Source: Bacillus sp. 1780r2a1 (lineage in GTDB: Bacteria; Bacillota; Bacilli; Bacillales; Bacillaceae_H). From it: a stretch of DNA of 64,000 nt. Each line of letters begins with the position of its first letter. The first letter of the stretch is position 1. Both the position numbers and the translations under genes were made by a program. Below, in pieces: positions 57,162 to 64,000 of this stretch. The notes under the pieces are model-generated. The model did not search any database. It was not told the DNA's origin and saw only the letters and a program-made list of their open reading frames with translations. Location of the stretch: assembly GCA_024134725.1 (NCBI GenBank), contig CP099863.1:3841258-3905257 (forward strand), written 5' to 3'.

Positions 57162-57179
57162 TGAATGAATAGTCATTCA
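57162..57179. promoter_or_regulatory. FadR (TetR-type) operator of fadNAE
   Basis: TGAATGAATAGTCATTCA is a full match to the Bacillus FadR box TGAATGANTANTCATTCA. It lies 23 bases upstream of fadN. FadR lets go of it when long-chain acyl-CoA is present. Confidence 0.93.
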
Positions 57180-57223
57180 TTTTATAATTAAAAAAAAGAG
57201 AGCTACTTTTAATCTCTGATACT

Positions 57224-57252
57224 ACTATAAAACACTTTTTAAATTTTCGCAA
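57224..57252 (-). promoter_or_regulatory. SigmaA promoter of fadNAE
   Basis: Minus strand TTGCGA, 17-base spacer, TATAGT. The FadR box would be about 40-55 bases into the transcript. Confidence 0.6.
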
Positions 57253-57320
57253 TATACGAACATCATTATTTGCAACTATTTTTTATCTCTTTGGTTATAT
57301 TAAGGCCAGGAGGTGATATC

Positions 57321-57470
57321 ATGTCACGCTTAAAAAAAGACCCTTCATCCGCAGGTGTAAGCGCAGCTAGCGTTAAAGGAAATGCTGGCCCAACACAAGA
57401 AGTTCATAACCACGGTAAAAAAACATCTCAGAATCAACAATACGGAAAACAAAATATGCAGGATAACTAA
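57321..57470 (+). CDS. yuzL: YuzL-family small protein
   Basis: A 49-residue hydrophilic, probably disordered protein, KKDPSSAGVSAASVKGNAGPT then a glutamine/asparagine-rich tail; this resembles the YuzL group and has some likeness to small acid-soluble spore proteins. An excellent ribosome site, AGGAGGTGAT, precedes the ATG. Single gene, ending at a hairpin shared with the proline dehydrogenase gene. Spore expression is an inference. Confidence 0.75.
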   Translation: MSRLKKDPSSAGVSAASVKGNAGPTQEVHNHGKKTSQNQQYGKQNMQDN

Positions 57471-57477
57471 GCTACAG

Positions 57478-57514
57478 ATCGAACAAGGAAATACCGTCTT
57501 GTTCGATTCTTTTC
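57478..57514. terminator. Terminator between yuzL and the proline dehydrogenase gene
   Basis: ATCGAACAAG/CTTGTTCGAT around a 10-base loop, with TTCTTTTC after it. Confidence 0.75.
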
Positions 57515-57521
57515 ATGAAGG

Positions 57522-58439
57522 TTATTTTTTCACAATGCCTTTTAAAATAAAAGCTACATTCGCTGGGCGCTCAGCTAACCTTCTCATAAAATACCCGTAC
57601 CAATCCTTTCCGTACGGTACATATACACGCATCTTATATCCTTCTTTCCTTAACTGCTTTTGACGCTCAGGTCGAATGCCAAATAGCATTTGAAATTCAA
57701 ATTGATCACGCGGAATATCATGAATGACTGCTAACTTCTTTGCATACTCAATAATCTGATCATCATGCGTTGCAATGGCGGTGTAGTGGCCATTAAGCAA
57801 ATGTACTTTAATAATGTTCTTAAAGCTATCATCTACATCAATTTTATCTGGGAAGGCAACCGCTGCGGATTCCTTATATGCTCCTTTTACTAACCTTAAG
57901 TTTGGAGCGTATTCACTTAAATTTTTGATATCTTGTTCCGTTCGATATAAGTACGCTTGAAGCACAGTGCCAACATTGTCATAACGCTTTTTAAGCTCCT
58001 TAAAGATATTAATCGTCTTTCCGCAACGCTGGTAATCTTCCATATCGATTGTAACGAATACATTGTATTGCTTTGCTTCCTTCAAAATATATTCCATATT
58101 TTTCATCACTAAATCTGTCGAAATATCTAAACCCATTGACGTTAACTTTAATGAAAGCTGAGAACTAAGCTTCTCATCGTGAATGCGTCGGATTGCTTGG
58201 ATACAATGTTCCGTCATATAAGCAGCTTCTTCCTCCGTTGTAACAAATTCACCCAGATGATCAACTGTAACTTCAAGCCCTTGTTCATTTAATTCACGCA
58301 CCACGTCCACTGCTCCATCAATCGTCTCACCTGCTACAAAACGCGCGGCTCCAAAGCGTAAGCCATAATGCTTCGCTAGCTTTGTTAACATTTTATTTTG
58401 AGATAAAAACAAAAAAAAGTTGCGCATTGATTGTTCCAT
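57522..58439 (-). CDS. Proline dehydrogenase (FadM/PutB type)
   Basis: A 305-residue FAD-dependent monofunctional proline dehydrogenase, which oxidises proline to pyrroline-5-carboxylate. The TIM-barrel motifs are seen: SLKLTSMGLDIS, VTIDMEDYQRCGKT, VLQAYLYRTEQD, RLVKGAYKE, ATHDDQII, EFQMLFGIRPE and RVYVPYGKDWYGYFMRRLAERP. It follows fadN's promoter region as yusM does in B. subtilis, but on its own transcript. GGGGGAA precedes the ATG. Confidence 0.92.
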   Translation of the reverse strand: MEQSMRNFFLFLSQNKMLTKLAKHYGLRFGAARFVAGETIDGAVDVVRELNEQGLEVTVDHLGEFVTTEEEAAYMTEHCIQAIRRIHDEKLSSQLSLKLTSMGLDISTDLVMKNMEYILKEAKQYNVFVTIDMEDYQRCGKTINIFKELKKRYDNVGTVLQAYLYRTEQDIKNLSEYAPNLRLVKGAYKESAAVAFPDKIDVDDSFKNIIKVHLLNGHYTAIATHDDQIIEYAKKLAVIHDIPRDQFEFQMLFGIRPERQKQLRKEGYKMRVYVPYGKDWYGYFMRRLAERPANVAFILKGIVKK

Positions 58440-58623
58440 AGCATTTCCCCCGATTTTTCTTCCCTTATATTAAATCTGCAATTCCTTACCGAACCATGTA
58501 ATATAGCAGTTATTATACACTTTAACATTTTTTTGAAAATAGAGATACATTCAAGCAGTAACTTATCGTCTTTTCTTTACTAGTATATGTACCTGATTTT
58601 TGTCCGGTTCTGCAATTTATTTA

Positions 58624-58660
58624 GACAAAAAAGCTCATATTGTCATATATGAGCTTTTAG
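58624..58660 (-). terminator. Terminator of the siderophore uptake operon
   Basis: AAAAGCTCATAT/ATATGAGCTTTT with a 6-base loop and T-run on the minus strand, at the end of yusU. Confidence 0.82.
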
Positions 58661-58905
58661 CTTTTGCTTTCACGAAGCTGTTCATTTAAACTTTTTATTT
58701 CTTTAATTAGTTCGATCATCTCTTGCTTAGCCTCAGGATATTGATGATTCCAATGCTTGATTAACGGTGGCATTGACTTTGAAATATACGTATACAAAGC
58801 CCACTTTTCAATCTTATCCTTTAAATCTGAATTCGTTTCCCCCACCATAAGCTCTGTATATTTCTCTAGAAGCACATCAAATTTCTCGTTAAACTCTTTA
58901 TCCAT
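58657..58905 (-). CDS. yusU: YusU (DUF2573) protein
   Basis: An 82-residue helical, soluble, charged protein with the DUF2573 pattern FDVLLEKYTELMVGETNSDLKDKIEKWALYTYISKSMPPLIKHWN. Function unknown, but in B. subtilis also next to the siderophore ATPase yusV. AAGGAGG lies inside the upstream fhuF-like gene and the ATG overlaps its stop by 8 bases. Last gene of the operon. Confidence 0.85.
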   Translation of the reverse strand: MDKEFNEKFDVLLEKYTELMVGETNSDLKDKIEKWALYTYISKSMPPLIKHWNHQYPEAKQEMIELIKEIKSLNEQLRESKS

Positions 58906-59635
58906 AAATTGACGCCTCCTTGAATTTTGCTCGACATAAAATGGGACAGCTTTTACAATACTTTTTCTTGCCGGCCAGCTGATAGGATAGACAGCACGTT
59001 TGGCGACTTTCTCTTCGCGCATAGCACTTTAACGGATTGACTTCATATTGCCCAAATTGATCACCCGTTGCTTCATAGAAAAGGTAAGTGAAGTCTGTTT
59101 CTAACTGATGCTGATTGACACTGCTATCTTCTTTTAATTGATCATATAACCAAAGAATATAAACAGCAATGTTTTCCCACAGCACTCTTTTTGAGATACC
59201 TGTATATTGATTAAGCGCATCCCAGATTGGCTCAAACCCTTTAGAAAAGAGTTCAGTCACTATTTCTTTTCGTTCTTCGTTCCGATTCGCTACGTCAACT
59301 TGGGTAATGGCTTGTTTTATATAATAGACTTGAGGTAACCACAATCCATCGTCTTCACACTCTGCCTGTAAAGAGAGGTGCTGCACGTCTACTCTTTTTT
59401 GACATACTGAAAAAGCATATAAGCAGCCTGCGGCTACAAAGCCGAGCCTTTTTGCAAAAATAGAAGCGACCACTCTGAAGTTGGGCGCTTCTATCTTATT
59501 TTGAATAAACGAGAGAGCATTTTCGACCTTCCGCTCATCAGCAAGCTCAGCTAGCTTCATCTCATAGGCTGACGTTTGTATAAAAGTAGCTCTAAACTTC
59601 TCTTCGAACGCTTTCTGTTCTTTTGTGTTAAGCAT
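58898..59635 (-). CDS. FhuF-like ferric siderophore reductase
   Basis: A 245-residue protein whose C terminus has the FhuF-type [2Fe-2S] cysteines (RQTCCLSYQ ... KYCKSCPIL, a CC-x10-C-x2-C pattern). Such proteins reduce and so release iron from siderophores in the cytoplasm. The N-terminal half is helical and weakly conserved. Start at 59635 (MLNTKEQK) overlaps the stop of the ATPase gene by 8 bases; yusU overlaps its end by 8 bases, so the three are translationally coupled. The frame is open further upstream, but inside the ATPase gene. Confidence 0.83.
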   Translation of the reverse strand: MLNTKEQKAFEEKFRATFIQTSAYEMKLAELADERKVENALSFIQNKIEAPNFRVVASIFAKRLGFVAAGCLYAFSVCQKRVDVQHLSLQAECEDDGLWLPQVYYIKQAITQVDVANRNEERKEIVTELFSKGFEPIWDALNQYTGISKRVLWENIAVYILWLYDQLKEDSSVNQHQLETDFTYLFYEATGDQFGQYEVNPLKCYARRESRQTCCLSYQLAGKKKYCKSCPILCRAKFKEASIYG

Positions 59636-60452
59636 GCTGAAGTCCAGCCCCAACCTTTTGAACCACACATCTTCCTCTACCGTGCGGAATACAAAGCGGT
59701 GTACCAAAAAGCGGGTCAACCGTTACTTCACAATTCATATTAAACACGTTACGAACCAGCTGACACGTAATCACTTCTTCAGGTTTTCCCTGCGCATAAA
59801 TTTGTTTGTCCTGAAGTGCTACAATATGATGCGCATAGCGACATGCTAAATTTAAATCATGTAAAACCATTACAATTGTTCGTTCCTCTTTTTCATTTAG
59901 TTCAAATAGCAAATCAAGAATTTCAATTTGATGAGTCATATCCAAATACGTTGTGGGTTCGTCAAGTAAGATAATATCCGTATCTTGAGCAAGAGTCATA
60001 GCAATCCAAGCACGTTGCCTTTGTCCTCCAGATAAAGAATCTACTTGACGATCAGCTAAATCACTTAGTCCTGTTGATTCTAGAGCTTTTTGAACTTTTT
60101 CTTCGTCTTCCTTCGACCATTGGCGAAACCAATTTTGGTAAGGATAACGCCCTTGCTTTACAAGCTGTAAAACCGTAAGACCCTCAGGTGCTACCGGTCC
60201 TTGTGGTAGAATAGCTAACTGCTTAGCAATTTCTTTTGTTGGTAATGATGATATTTTAGATCCCTCTAACAAAACTGAGCCTGTTTGTGGCTTTAAAAGC
60301 CGAGCAAGTGAACGCAAAAGCGTTGACTTGCCACAGCCATTACTTCCGATAAAGACCGTAATCTCCCCTTTAGGAATCTTCAAATCTAATTCATTGATAA
60401 TCATTGTTTCTCCGTATGATAAGCTTAACGACTTTGTTTCTAATGAATGCAT
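59628..60452 (-). CDS. yusV: Iron-siderophore ABC transporter ATPase YusV
   Basis: A 274-residue FecE/FepC-type ATPase: Walker [13 protein letters not shown], signature [10 protein letters not shown], Walker [14 protein letters not shown]-loop [11 protein letters not shown]. In B. subtilis YusV powers several hydroxamate-type siderophore importers including the YfiYZ-YfhA system; here it lies in the same cluster. Start at 60452 with AAAAGGAGTG upstream. 30 bases after yfhA. Confidence 0.92.
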   Translation of the reverse strand: MHSLETKSLSLSYGETMIINELDLKIPKGEITVFIGSNGCGKSTLLRSLARLLKPQTGSVLLEGSKISSLPTKEIAKQLAILPQGPVAPEGLTVLQLVKQGRYPYQNWFRQWSKEDEEKVQKALESTGLSDLADRQVDSLSGGQRQRAWIAMTLAQDTDIILLDEPTTYLDMTHQIEILDLLFELNEKEERTIVMVLHDLNLACRYAHHIVALQDKQIYAQGKPEEVITCQLVRNVFNMNCEVTVDPLFGTPLCIPHGRGRCVVQKVGAGLQHA

Positions 60453-60482
60453 GACTTTCACTCCTTTTTGAAAAGATTACGT

Positions 60483-61532
60483 TCAGACGTTCCGCTGCTT
60501 ATATAATAAGTAAATAAAATATGGGGCTCCAATTGCTGCTGTGAAAACACCTGCTGGTATTTCAAGTGGTAAAAAGAACGTTCTTCCGACTAAATCTGCA
60601 GCTACAATTAAAATTGCACCAATCAGTGCCGATAATGGAAGCAACGCTCCAAACGACGAACCAACGAGACGGCGAGCAATATGAGGAGCTAATAGCCCAA
60701 CAAAGCTAATACCTCCAGCAAACGCGACGGCGGTACCCGTTAGTGCCGTACTCATTACAAGCAGCAGTAAACGATTTTTTTGAACGTGACTTCCTACATT
60801 AGTGGCAACTTCTTCCCCTAGCTCTTGAATATTGAGATTACGAACCATAATTAATGCAAGAATCATTAAAACAGCAGTAATTGGTGCAATCGTATATACA
60901 TTTGCCCAGTTTGATCCATAGACACTGCCAGTAATCCAAATGTTAGCTTGGCTCGCTTGATAGATTGGACCCATAATCATAAATAATGTTGTCATCGCCT
61001 TGGTCAAAGCGGTTAAACCGATACCAATCAATACTAAAGTAATGGGTGATACACCATTTCGCCAAGCAAAGATATAAAGCAAGATTGCTACAATTAAAGC
61101 GCCTAAAAATGCGCTGAGCGGTAACCAATGAATGCTAACTGTTAGGGAGTTTTTTTCGTCGCTAAATAATGCTAAAAATAACACCACTCCAACAGAAGCT
61201 CCTCCTGTTAAACCAATGAGGTCTGGTGATGCCAAAGGGTTACGAACAAGGCCTTGAAGAATAGCTCCCGCTGCTGCTAAGCAAATCCCTGCACAGATAG
61301 CGACAAGAATACGAGGTAGCCTAAATGATGTGACTACTAATTTTTCAAACTCAAGGCCTTGACCAAATAAAATTCCTATAATTTTAAATGGACCAATGAA
61401 TAATTCACCCATTCCAGCGCTTAATAAAAAGAGCGCACACAGTAGCAAAGTACAGATTGAAATAATAGCTGTAGCTTTTATATTAAGTAAAAAAGAAAAG
61501 TTTTTTAAACGAATTGGTTGGTACTTCTTCAT
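60483..61532 (-). CDS. yfhA: Iron-siderophore permease YfhA (FecCD family)
   Basis: A 349-residue FecCD/BtuC-type permease with about 9-10 membrane segments and family motifs RLPRILVAICAGICLAAAGAILQGLVRNPLASPDLIGLTGGASVG and AFAGGISFVGLLAPHIARRLVG. It probably forms a heterodimer with YfiZ and takes up schizokinen- or arthrobactin-type ferric siderophores. Its ATG overlaps the yfiZ stop by 4 bases. Confidence 0.92.
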   Translation of the reverse strand: MKKYQPIRLKNFSFLLNIKATAIISICTLLLCALFLLSAGMGELFIGPFKIIGILFGQGLEFEKLVVTSFRLPRILVAICAGICLAAAGAILQGLVRNPLASPDLIGLTGGASVGVVLFLALFSDEKNSLTVSIHWLPLSAFLGALIVAILLYIFAWRNGVSPITLVLIGIGLTALTKAMTTLFMIMGPIYQASQANIWITGSVYGSNWANVYTIAPITAVLMILALIMVRNLNIQELGEEVATNVGSHVQKNRLLLLVMSTALTGTAVAFAGGISFVGLLAPHIARRLVGSSFGALLPLSALIGAILIVAADLVGRTFFLPLEIPAGVFTAAIGAPYFIYLLYKQRNV

Positions 61533-62530
61533 GCTTTAGCCCCCTTCCTTGCTAAATAAATAAAGAATGGGGTTCCAATAAAAGCAGTCATAACACCAAC
61601 GGGAATTTCTTCAGGCATAATAACATAGCGAGCTGCAATATCTGCAATTAATAGCAAAATTCCACCTGCTACTGCGCTATAAGGAAAAATCCAACGATAG
61701 TCGTGGCCCACAAATGCTCTTACGATATGAGGAATAATAATACCAACAAAGCTAATAGGGCCTGCAATGGCAACAGCTCCTCCTGCCAAGATGGCAATGA
61801 GTATACCTGCTGTTAGTTTGACAGCAATGGTTCGCTGCCCTAAACTCCTCGCCACATCTTCACCCATATTTAAAATATTTATTTTTCCTGCCATAATAAA
61901 GGACGCGATAACGGCGACCGCAATATAAGGTAGCACACTATATAAGACTTCTAACTTACGCCCTTGCACTGAACCTGCCAGCCAGTATAGTACTTGATCT
62001 AGTGCAGTTTCATCTAATACGAGTAAGCCCTGTGTTAAAGAAGAAAAAAATGCAGCGATGGCTGCCCCAGCCAGCGTCATTTTTATAGGCGTTAGCCCTT
62101 CTTTACCGATAGAGCCTAAGAAATAAACTGCTACAACAGTTAAAGCCGCTCCAATAAATGCAACCCACGTAAAAGCTTGCAGGGAATTCACTGAAAAAAT
62201 CATAATGGCAACAACAATGAAAAAACCTGCCCCAGCATTCACACCAAGAATATCAGGAGAAGCAAGCGGATTTTTCGTTAATGCTTGCATCATTGCACCT
62301 GCAATTCCAAGACATGCACCCACCACTGCACCTATTAGAGCACGTGGCAATCGTACATTTTGTATAACTAAGTGTTCGTTTGAACCATCGAACGACTGAA
62401 ACGCATTGATAGCTGTTTTTATATTTGTATCTGTATAGCCTAAGATAATGCTTAAACCGATACAAATTAGTAGAATGACCATACTTAAAATTAAACCCGT
62501 TACTCTCATTTTTCTGTTTTGCAAAATCAT
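61529..62530 (-). CDS. yfiZ: Iron-siderophore permease YfiZ (FecCD family)
   Basis: A 333-residue FecCD-type permease, paralog of the YfhA product, with RLPRALIGAVVGACLGIAGAMMQALTKNPLASPDILGVNAGAG and AIAGPISFVGIIIPHIVRAFVG. Start at 62530 by spacing from GAGGAGC, giving the B. subtilis YfiZ length; ATG at 62536 is an alternative. First gene of the minus-strand uptake operon, behind a promoter with a Fur box, divergent from yfiY. Confidence 0.91.
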   Translation of the reverse strand: MILQNRKMRVTGLILSMVILLICIGLSIILGYTDTNIKTAINAFQSFDGSNEHLVIQNVRLPRALIGAVVGACLGIAGAMMQALTKNPLASPDILGVNAGAGFFIVVAIMIFSVNSLQAFTWVAFIGAALTVVAVYFLGSIGKEGLTPIKMTLAGAAIAAFFSSLTQGLLVLDETALDQVLYWLAGSVQGRKLEVLYSVLPYIAVAVIASFIMAGKINILNMGEDVARSLGQRTIAVKLTAGILIAILAGGAVAIAGPISFVGIIIPHIVRAFVGHDYRWIFPYSAVAGGILLLIADIAARYVIMPEEIPVGVMTAFIGTPFFIYLARKGAKA

Positions 62531-62576
62531 CTTCATTGCTCCTCTAAGGTAGCCTATTTCACTATTACTTTCTTTT

Positions 62577-62605
62577 AGTTTAGGGAACATTAAAATAAGT
62601 GTCAA
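62577..62605 (-). promoter_or_regulatory. SigmaA promoter of yfiZ-yfhA-yusV-fhuF-yusU
   Basis: Minus strand TTGACA, 17-base spacer, TAAACT; a Fur box lies directly upstream of the -35 element. Confidence 0.75.
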
Positions 62606-62610
62606 TGACT

Positions 62611-62627
62611 TTGATAATCATTTTCAA
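62611..62627. promoter_or_regulatory. Fur box (yfiZ side)
   Basis: TTGATAATCATTTTCAA, close to the Bacillus Fur 7-1-7 site TGATAATNATTATCA. Confidence 0.82.
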
Positions 62628-62634
62628 CTTTTTA

Positions 62635-62663
62635 TTGACAGCCCTTACTTTTTGAAATATTAT
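62635..62663 (+). promoter_or_regulatory. SigmaA promoter of yfiY
   Basis: TTGACA, 17-base spacer, TATTAT on the plus strand; a Fur box overlaps the likely transcription start. Confidence 0.78.
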
Positions 62664-62674
62664 CATAGTTGTAA

Positions 62675-62691
62675 TTGAAAATCATTATCAA
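62675..62691. promoter_or_regulatory. Fur box (yfiY side)
   Basis: TTGAAAATCATTATCAA, one mismatch from the 7-1-7 Fur site, just downstream of the yfiY -10 element, as for a repressor. Confidence 0.88.
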
Positions 62692-62713
62692 TCATACATA
62701 GGGGGTTCATTAA

Positions 62714-63688
62714 ATGAAAGCGTCTAAGGTGAAATATTTATTCTCACTGATGGCTGTAATGGTTCTTGTTTTCTTAGCAGCTTGCGGTAACTCATCATCT
62801 GAAGGTGAAAAAGAAAACAAAGATAGCGCAGCAAAGGATCAGTCTTATACAATTAAACACGCAATGGGTGAAACAGAGATTGAAGGAACACCTAAACGTG
62901 TTGTTATTTTAACAAATGAAGGTACGGAAGCACTATTAGCTATGGGTGTTAAGCCAGTCGGAGCAGTAGAGTCTTGGTTAGGAAACCCTTGGTATGACCA
63001 TATTAAAGACAAGATGGAAGGTGTTAAAAGCGTAGGTACTGAAAGTGAGCCTAGCCTTGAAACGATTGCATCTTTAAAGCCAGACTTAATTATTGGTAAC
63101 AAAATGCGTCAAGAAAAAGTGTATGATCAATTAAGCCAAATTGCACCAACCGTTTTTGCTGAAGAGTTACGAGGCGACTGGAAAGAAAACTTTAAGCTTT
63201 ACTCAAAAGCAGTGAACAAAGAAGATGAAGGTAAAAAAGTATTAGCTGACTTTGATAACCGAGTAGCTGATTTAAAAGAAAAACTTGGAGATCAAAAGAA
63301 AGAAGAAATTTCAGTTGTACGCTTTACGGCTGGAGATGTACGTATTTATCATAAAGATTCATTTTCTGGTGTCATTCTAGATCAACTTGGCTTTGCTCGT
63401 CCTGAATCACAGAATAAAAGCGACTTTGCAGAAATGAACGCAACAAAGGAACGAATTCCTGCGATGGACGGAGATAAGATATTCTACTTCTCATACGAAA
63501 CTGGTGATGGCGAAGCAACAAAAGTAGCTAAAGAATGGACAAACGATCCGTTATTTAAGAACCTAAACGCATCTAAAACAGATAGCGTATATCCAGTAGA
63601 AGATGCAATTTGGAACACTGCAGGTGGCGTATTAGCTGCAAATGAAATGCTAGATGATATTGAAAAAGTATTTTTAGGTGAAAAATAA
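62714..63688 (+). CDS. yfiY: Iron-siderophore binding lipoprotein YfiY
   Basis: A 324-residue FepB/FhuD-type binding lipoprotein: signal to about residue 23 with lipobox LAAC, serine/glutamate/lysine-rich linker, then the two-lobe helical-backbone fold (PKRVVILTNEGTEALLAMGVKPVGAVE ... LETIASLKPDLIIGNK). It matches YfiY, the receptor for schizokinen/arthrobactin in B. subtilis; P. megaterium makes schizokinen. Transcribed divergently from the permease operon from a Fur-controlled promoter. GGGGG lies about 9 bases before the ATG. Confidence 0.91.
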   Translation: MKASKVKYLFSLMAVMVLVFLAACGNSSSEGEKENKDSAAKDQSYTIKHAMGETEIEGTPKRVVILTNEGTEALLAMGVKPVGAVESWLGNPWYDHIKDKMEGVKSVGTESEPSLETIASLKPDLIIGNKMRQEKVYDQLSQIAPTVFAEELRGDWKENFKLYSKAVNKEDEGKKVLADFDNRVADLKEKLGDQKKEEISVVRFTAGDVRIYHKDSFSGVILDQLGFARPESQNKSDFAEMNATKERIPAMDGDKIFYFSYETGDGEATKVAKEWTNDPLFKNLNASKTDSVYPVEDAIWNTAGGVLAANEMLDDIEKVFLGEK

Positions 63689-63694
63689 ACAACA

Positions 63695-63730
63695 GGACAG
63701 CCTTTACAGAAAGGCTGTCTCTTTTTTTGT
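63695..63730 (+). terminator. Terminator of yfiY
   Basis: GACAGCCTTT/AAAGGCTGTC with ACAG loop, then TCTTTTTTT. Confidence 0.9.
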
Positions 63731-63799
63731 GCATATATCCTTCCCTACTCACACAAACTGAGAAAGAAGTTTATTTCACTATGGAAAGGAAGATACACT

Positions 63800-63991
63800 A
63801 TGAATAAAAATGAAAATGAAAACCAAAACCAAAAGCAAATCAAACCAGTTAATACAAATGATTTAGCAGGACGCCAGTTTAAGTCTGAAGACTATAAAAA
63901 TAGTGATGAAGTATCTCAAGGTCTTGCTGAAACGCATGAACAAATGAGTGATACTTACCAAGAAGGTACGGTTGAAGATACAAATCGTTAA
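63800..63991 (+). CDS. YozQ-like (DUF4025) small protein
   Basis: A 63-residue hydrophilic acidic protein. The N terminus is asparagine/glutamine-rich and the C-terminal part (SEDYKNSDEVSQGLAETHEQMSDTYQEGT) matches the DUF4025/YozQ pattern. No membrane or signal segment. AAAGGAAG is 9-10 bases upstream of the ATG. Function unknown. Confidence 0.75.
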   Translation: MNKNENENQNQKQIKPVNTNDLAGRQFKSEDYKNSDEVSQGLAETHEQMSDTYQEGTVEDTNR

Positions 63992-64000
63992 TGCTAAAAA

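Overview
The window looks like core chromosome of a low-GC, endospore-forming Firmicute of the Bacillaceae, most likely Priestia (Bacillus) megaterium or a close relative. The gene order follows Bacillus subtilis over several long blocks (yugJ-yuzA-yugI-alaT-alaR-yugF-patB; kapB-kapD; yuiF-pepA-yuiC-yuiB; thrB-thrC-hom-yutH-yutG-yutF-yutE; yutD-yutC-lipA-lytH-yunB-yunC-yunF; sufBUSDC-yurZ-metQPN-yusEFG-gcvH-yusI-fadEAN). Sporulation genes (lytH, yunB, yutC, yutH, kapB/kapD) support a spore former, and a complete uptake locus of the schizokinen type fits P. megaterium, a known schizokinen producer. The species call is inferred from recalled protein families, not from a search. I see no rRNA, tRNA, CRISPR array, prophage, insertion sequence or other mobile element.

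Layout. 1-5.8 kb: partial iron-dependent alcohol dehydrogenase, stress RNA-binding protein YugI, the alanine operon alaR-alaT, a hydrolase and the C-S lyase PatB. 5.8-9.5 kb: a SodC-like lipoprotein and a tiny membrane protein where B. subtilis has kinB, then kapB/kapD, a thioesterase and an HD protein. 9.5-16.5 kb: transporter YuiF, PepA, cortex-type 3D-domain enzyme YuiC, YuiB, a type II NADH dehydrogenase behind a probable Rex site, and ferredoxin/flavodoxin reductase YumC. 16.5-22 kb: Fe-S carrier proteins (YutM, Nfu), DapF, a second NADH-dehydrogenase-like flavoprotein and small thioredoxin-fold proteins. 22-31 kb: hom-thrC-thrB, a 2-hydroxyacid dehydrogenase, spore-associated YutH and the small yut genes. 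31-40.6 kb: lipoyl synthase, spore peptidase LytH, an NSS amino-acid transporter with a 36-residue partner peptide, a lysine-riboswitch-controlled NhaC-type transporter, YunB, an HD-GYP phosphodiesterase, YunC and YunF. 40.7-51.6 kb: the SUF Fe-S machinery, the SAM-riboswitch-controlled methionine ABC importer, and small yus genes with gcvH. 51.7-58.4 kb: the fadN-fadA-fadE beta-oxidation operon with a clear FadR operator, then proline dehydrogenase. 58.6-63.7 kb: the Fur-controlled siderophore uptake locus.

The genes form several linked metabolic themes. SUF, YutM and Nfu build and carry Fe-S clusters; LipA needs those clusters and makes the lipoyl group carried by GcvH. Lysine, methionine and threonine/homoserine metabolism are represented with two riboswitches and a large inverted repeat upstream of hom. 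Fatty-acid oxidation, redox (NADH dehydrogenases) and iron uptake each have a recognisable operator (FadR, Rex-like, Fur).

The most useful observations are mainly regulatory or concern altered active sites: the lysine riboswitch that points to lysine as the substrate of an 'Na+/H+ antiporter', the SodC-like protein lacking metal ligands, the HepT-fold YutE without its catalytic histidine, kapB/kapD without kinB beside them, a tandem 11-bp repeat lying on the suf promoter, and a perfect 14-bp inverted repeat behind the hom promoter. I did not find a multi-gene system that looks wholly undescribed.
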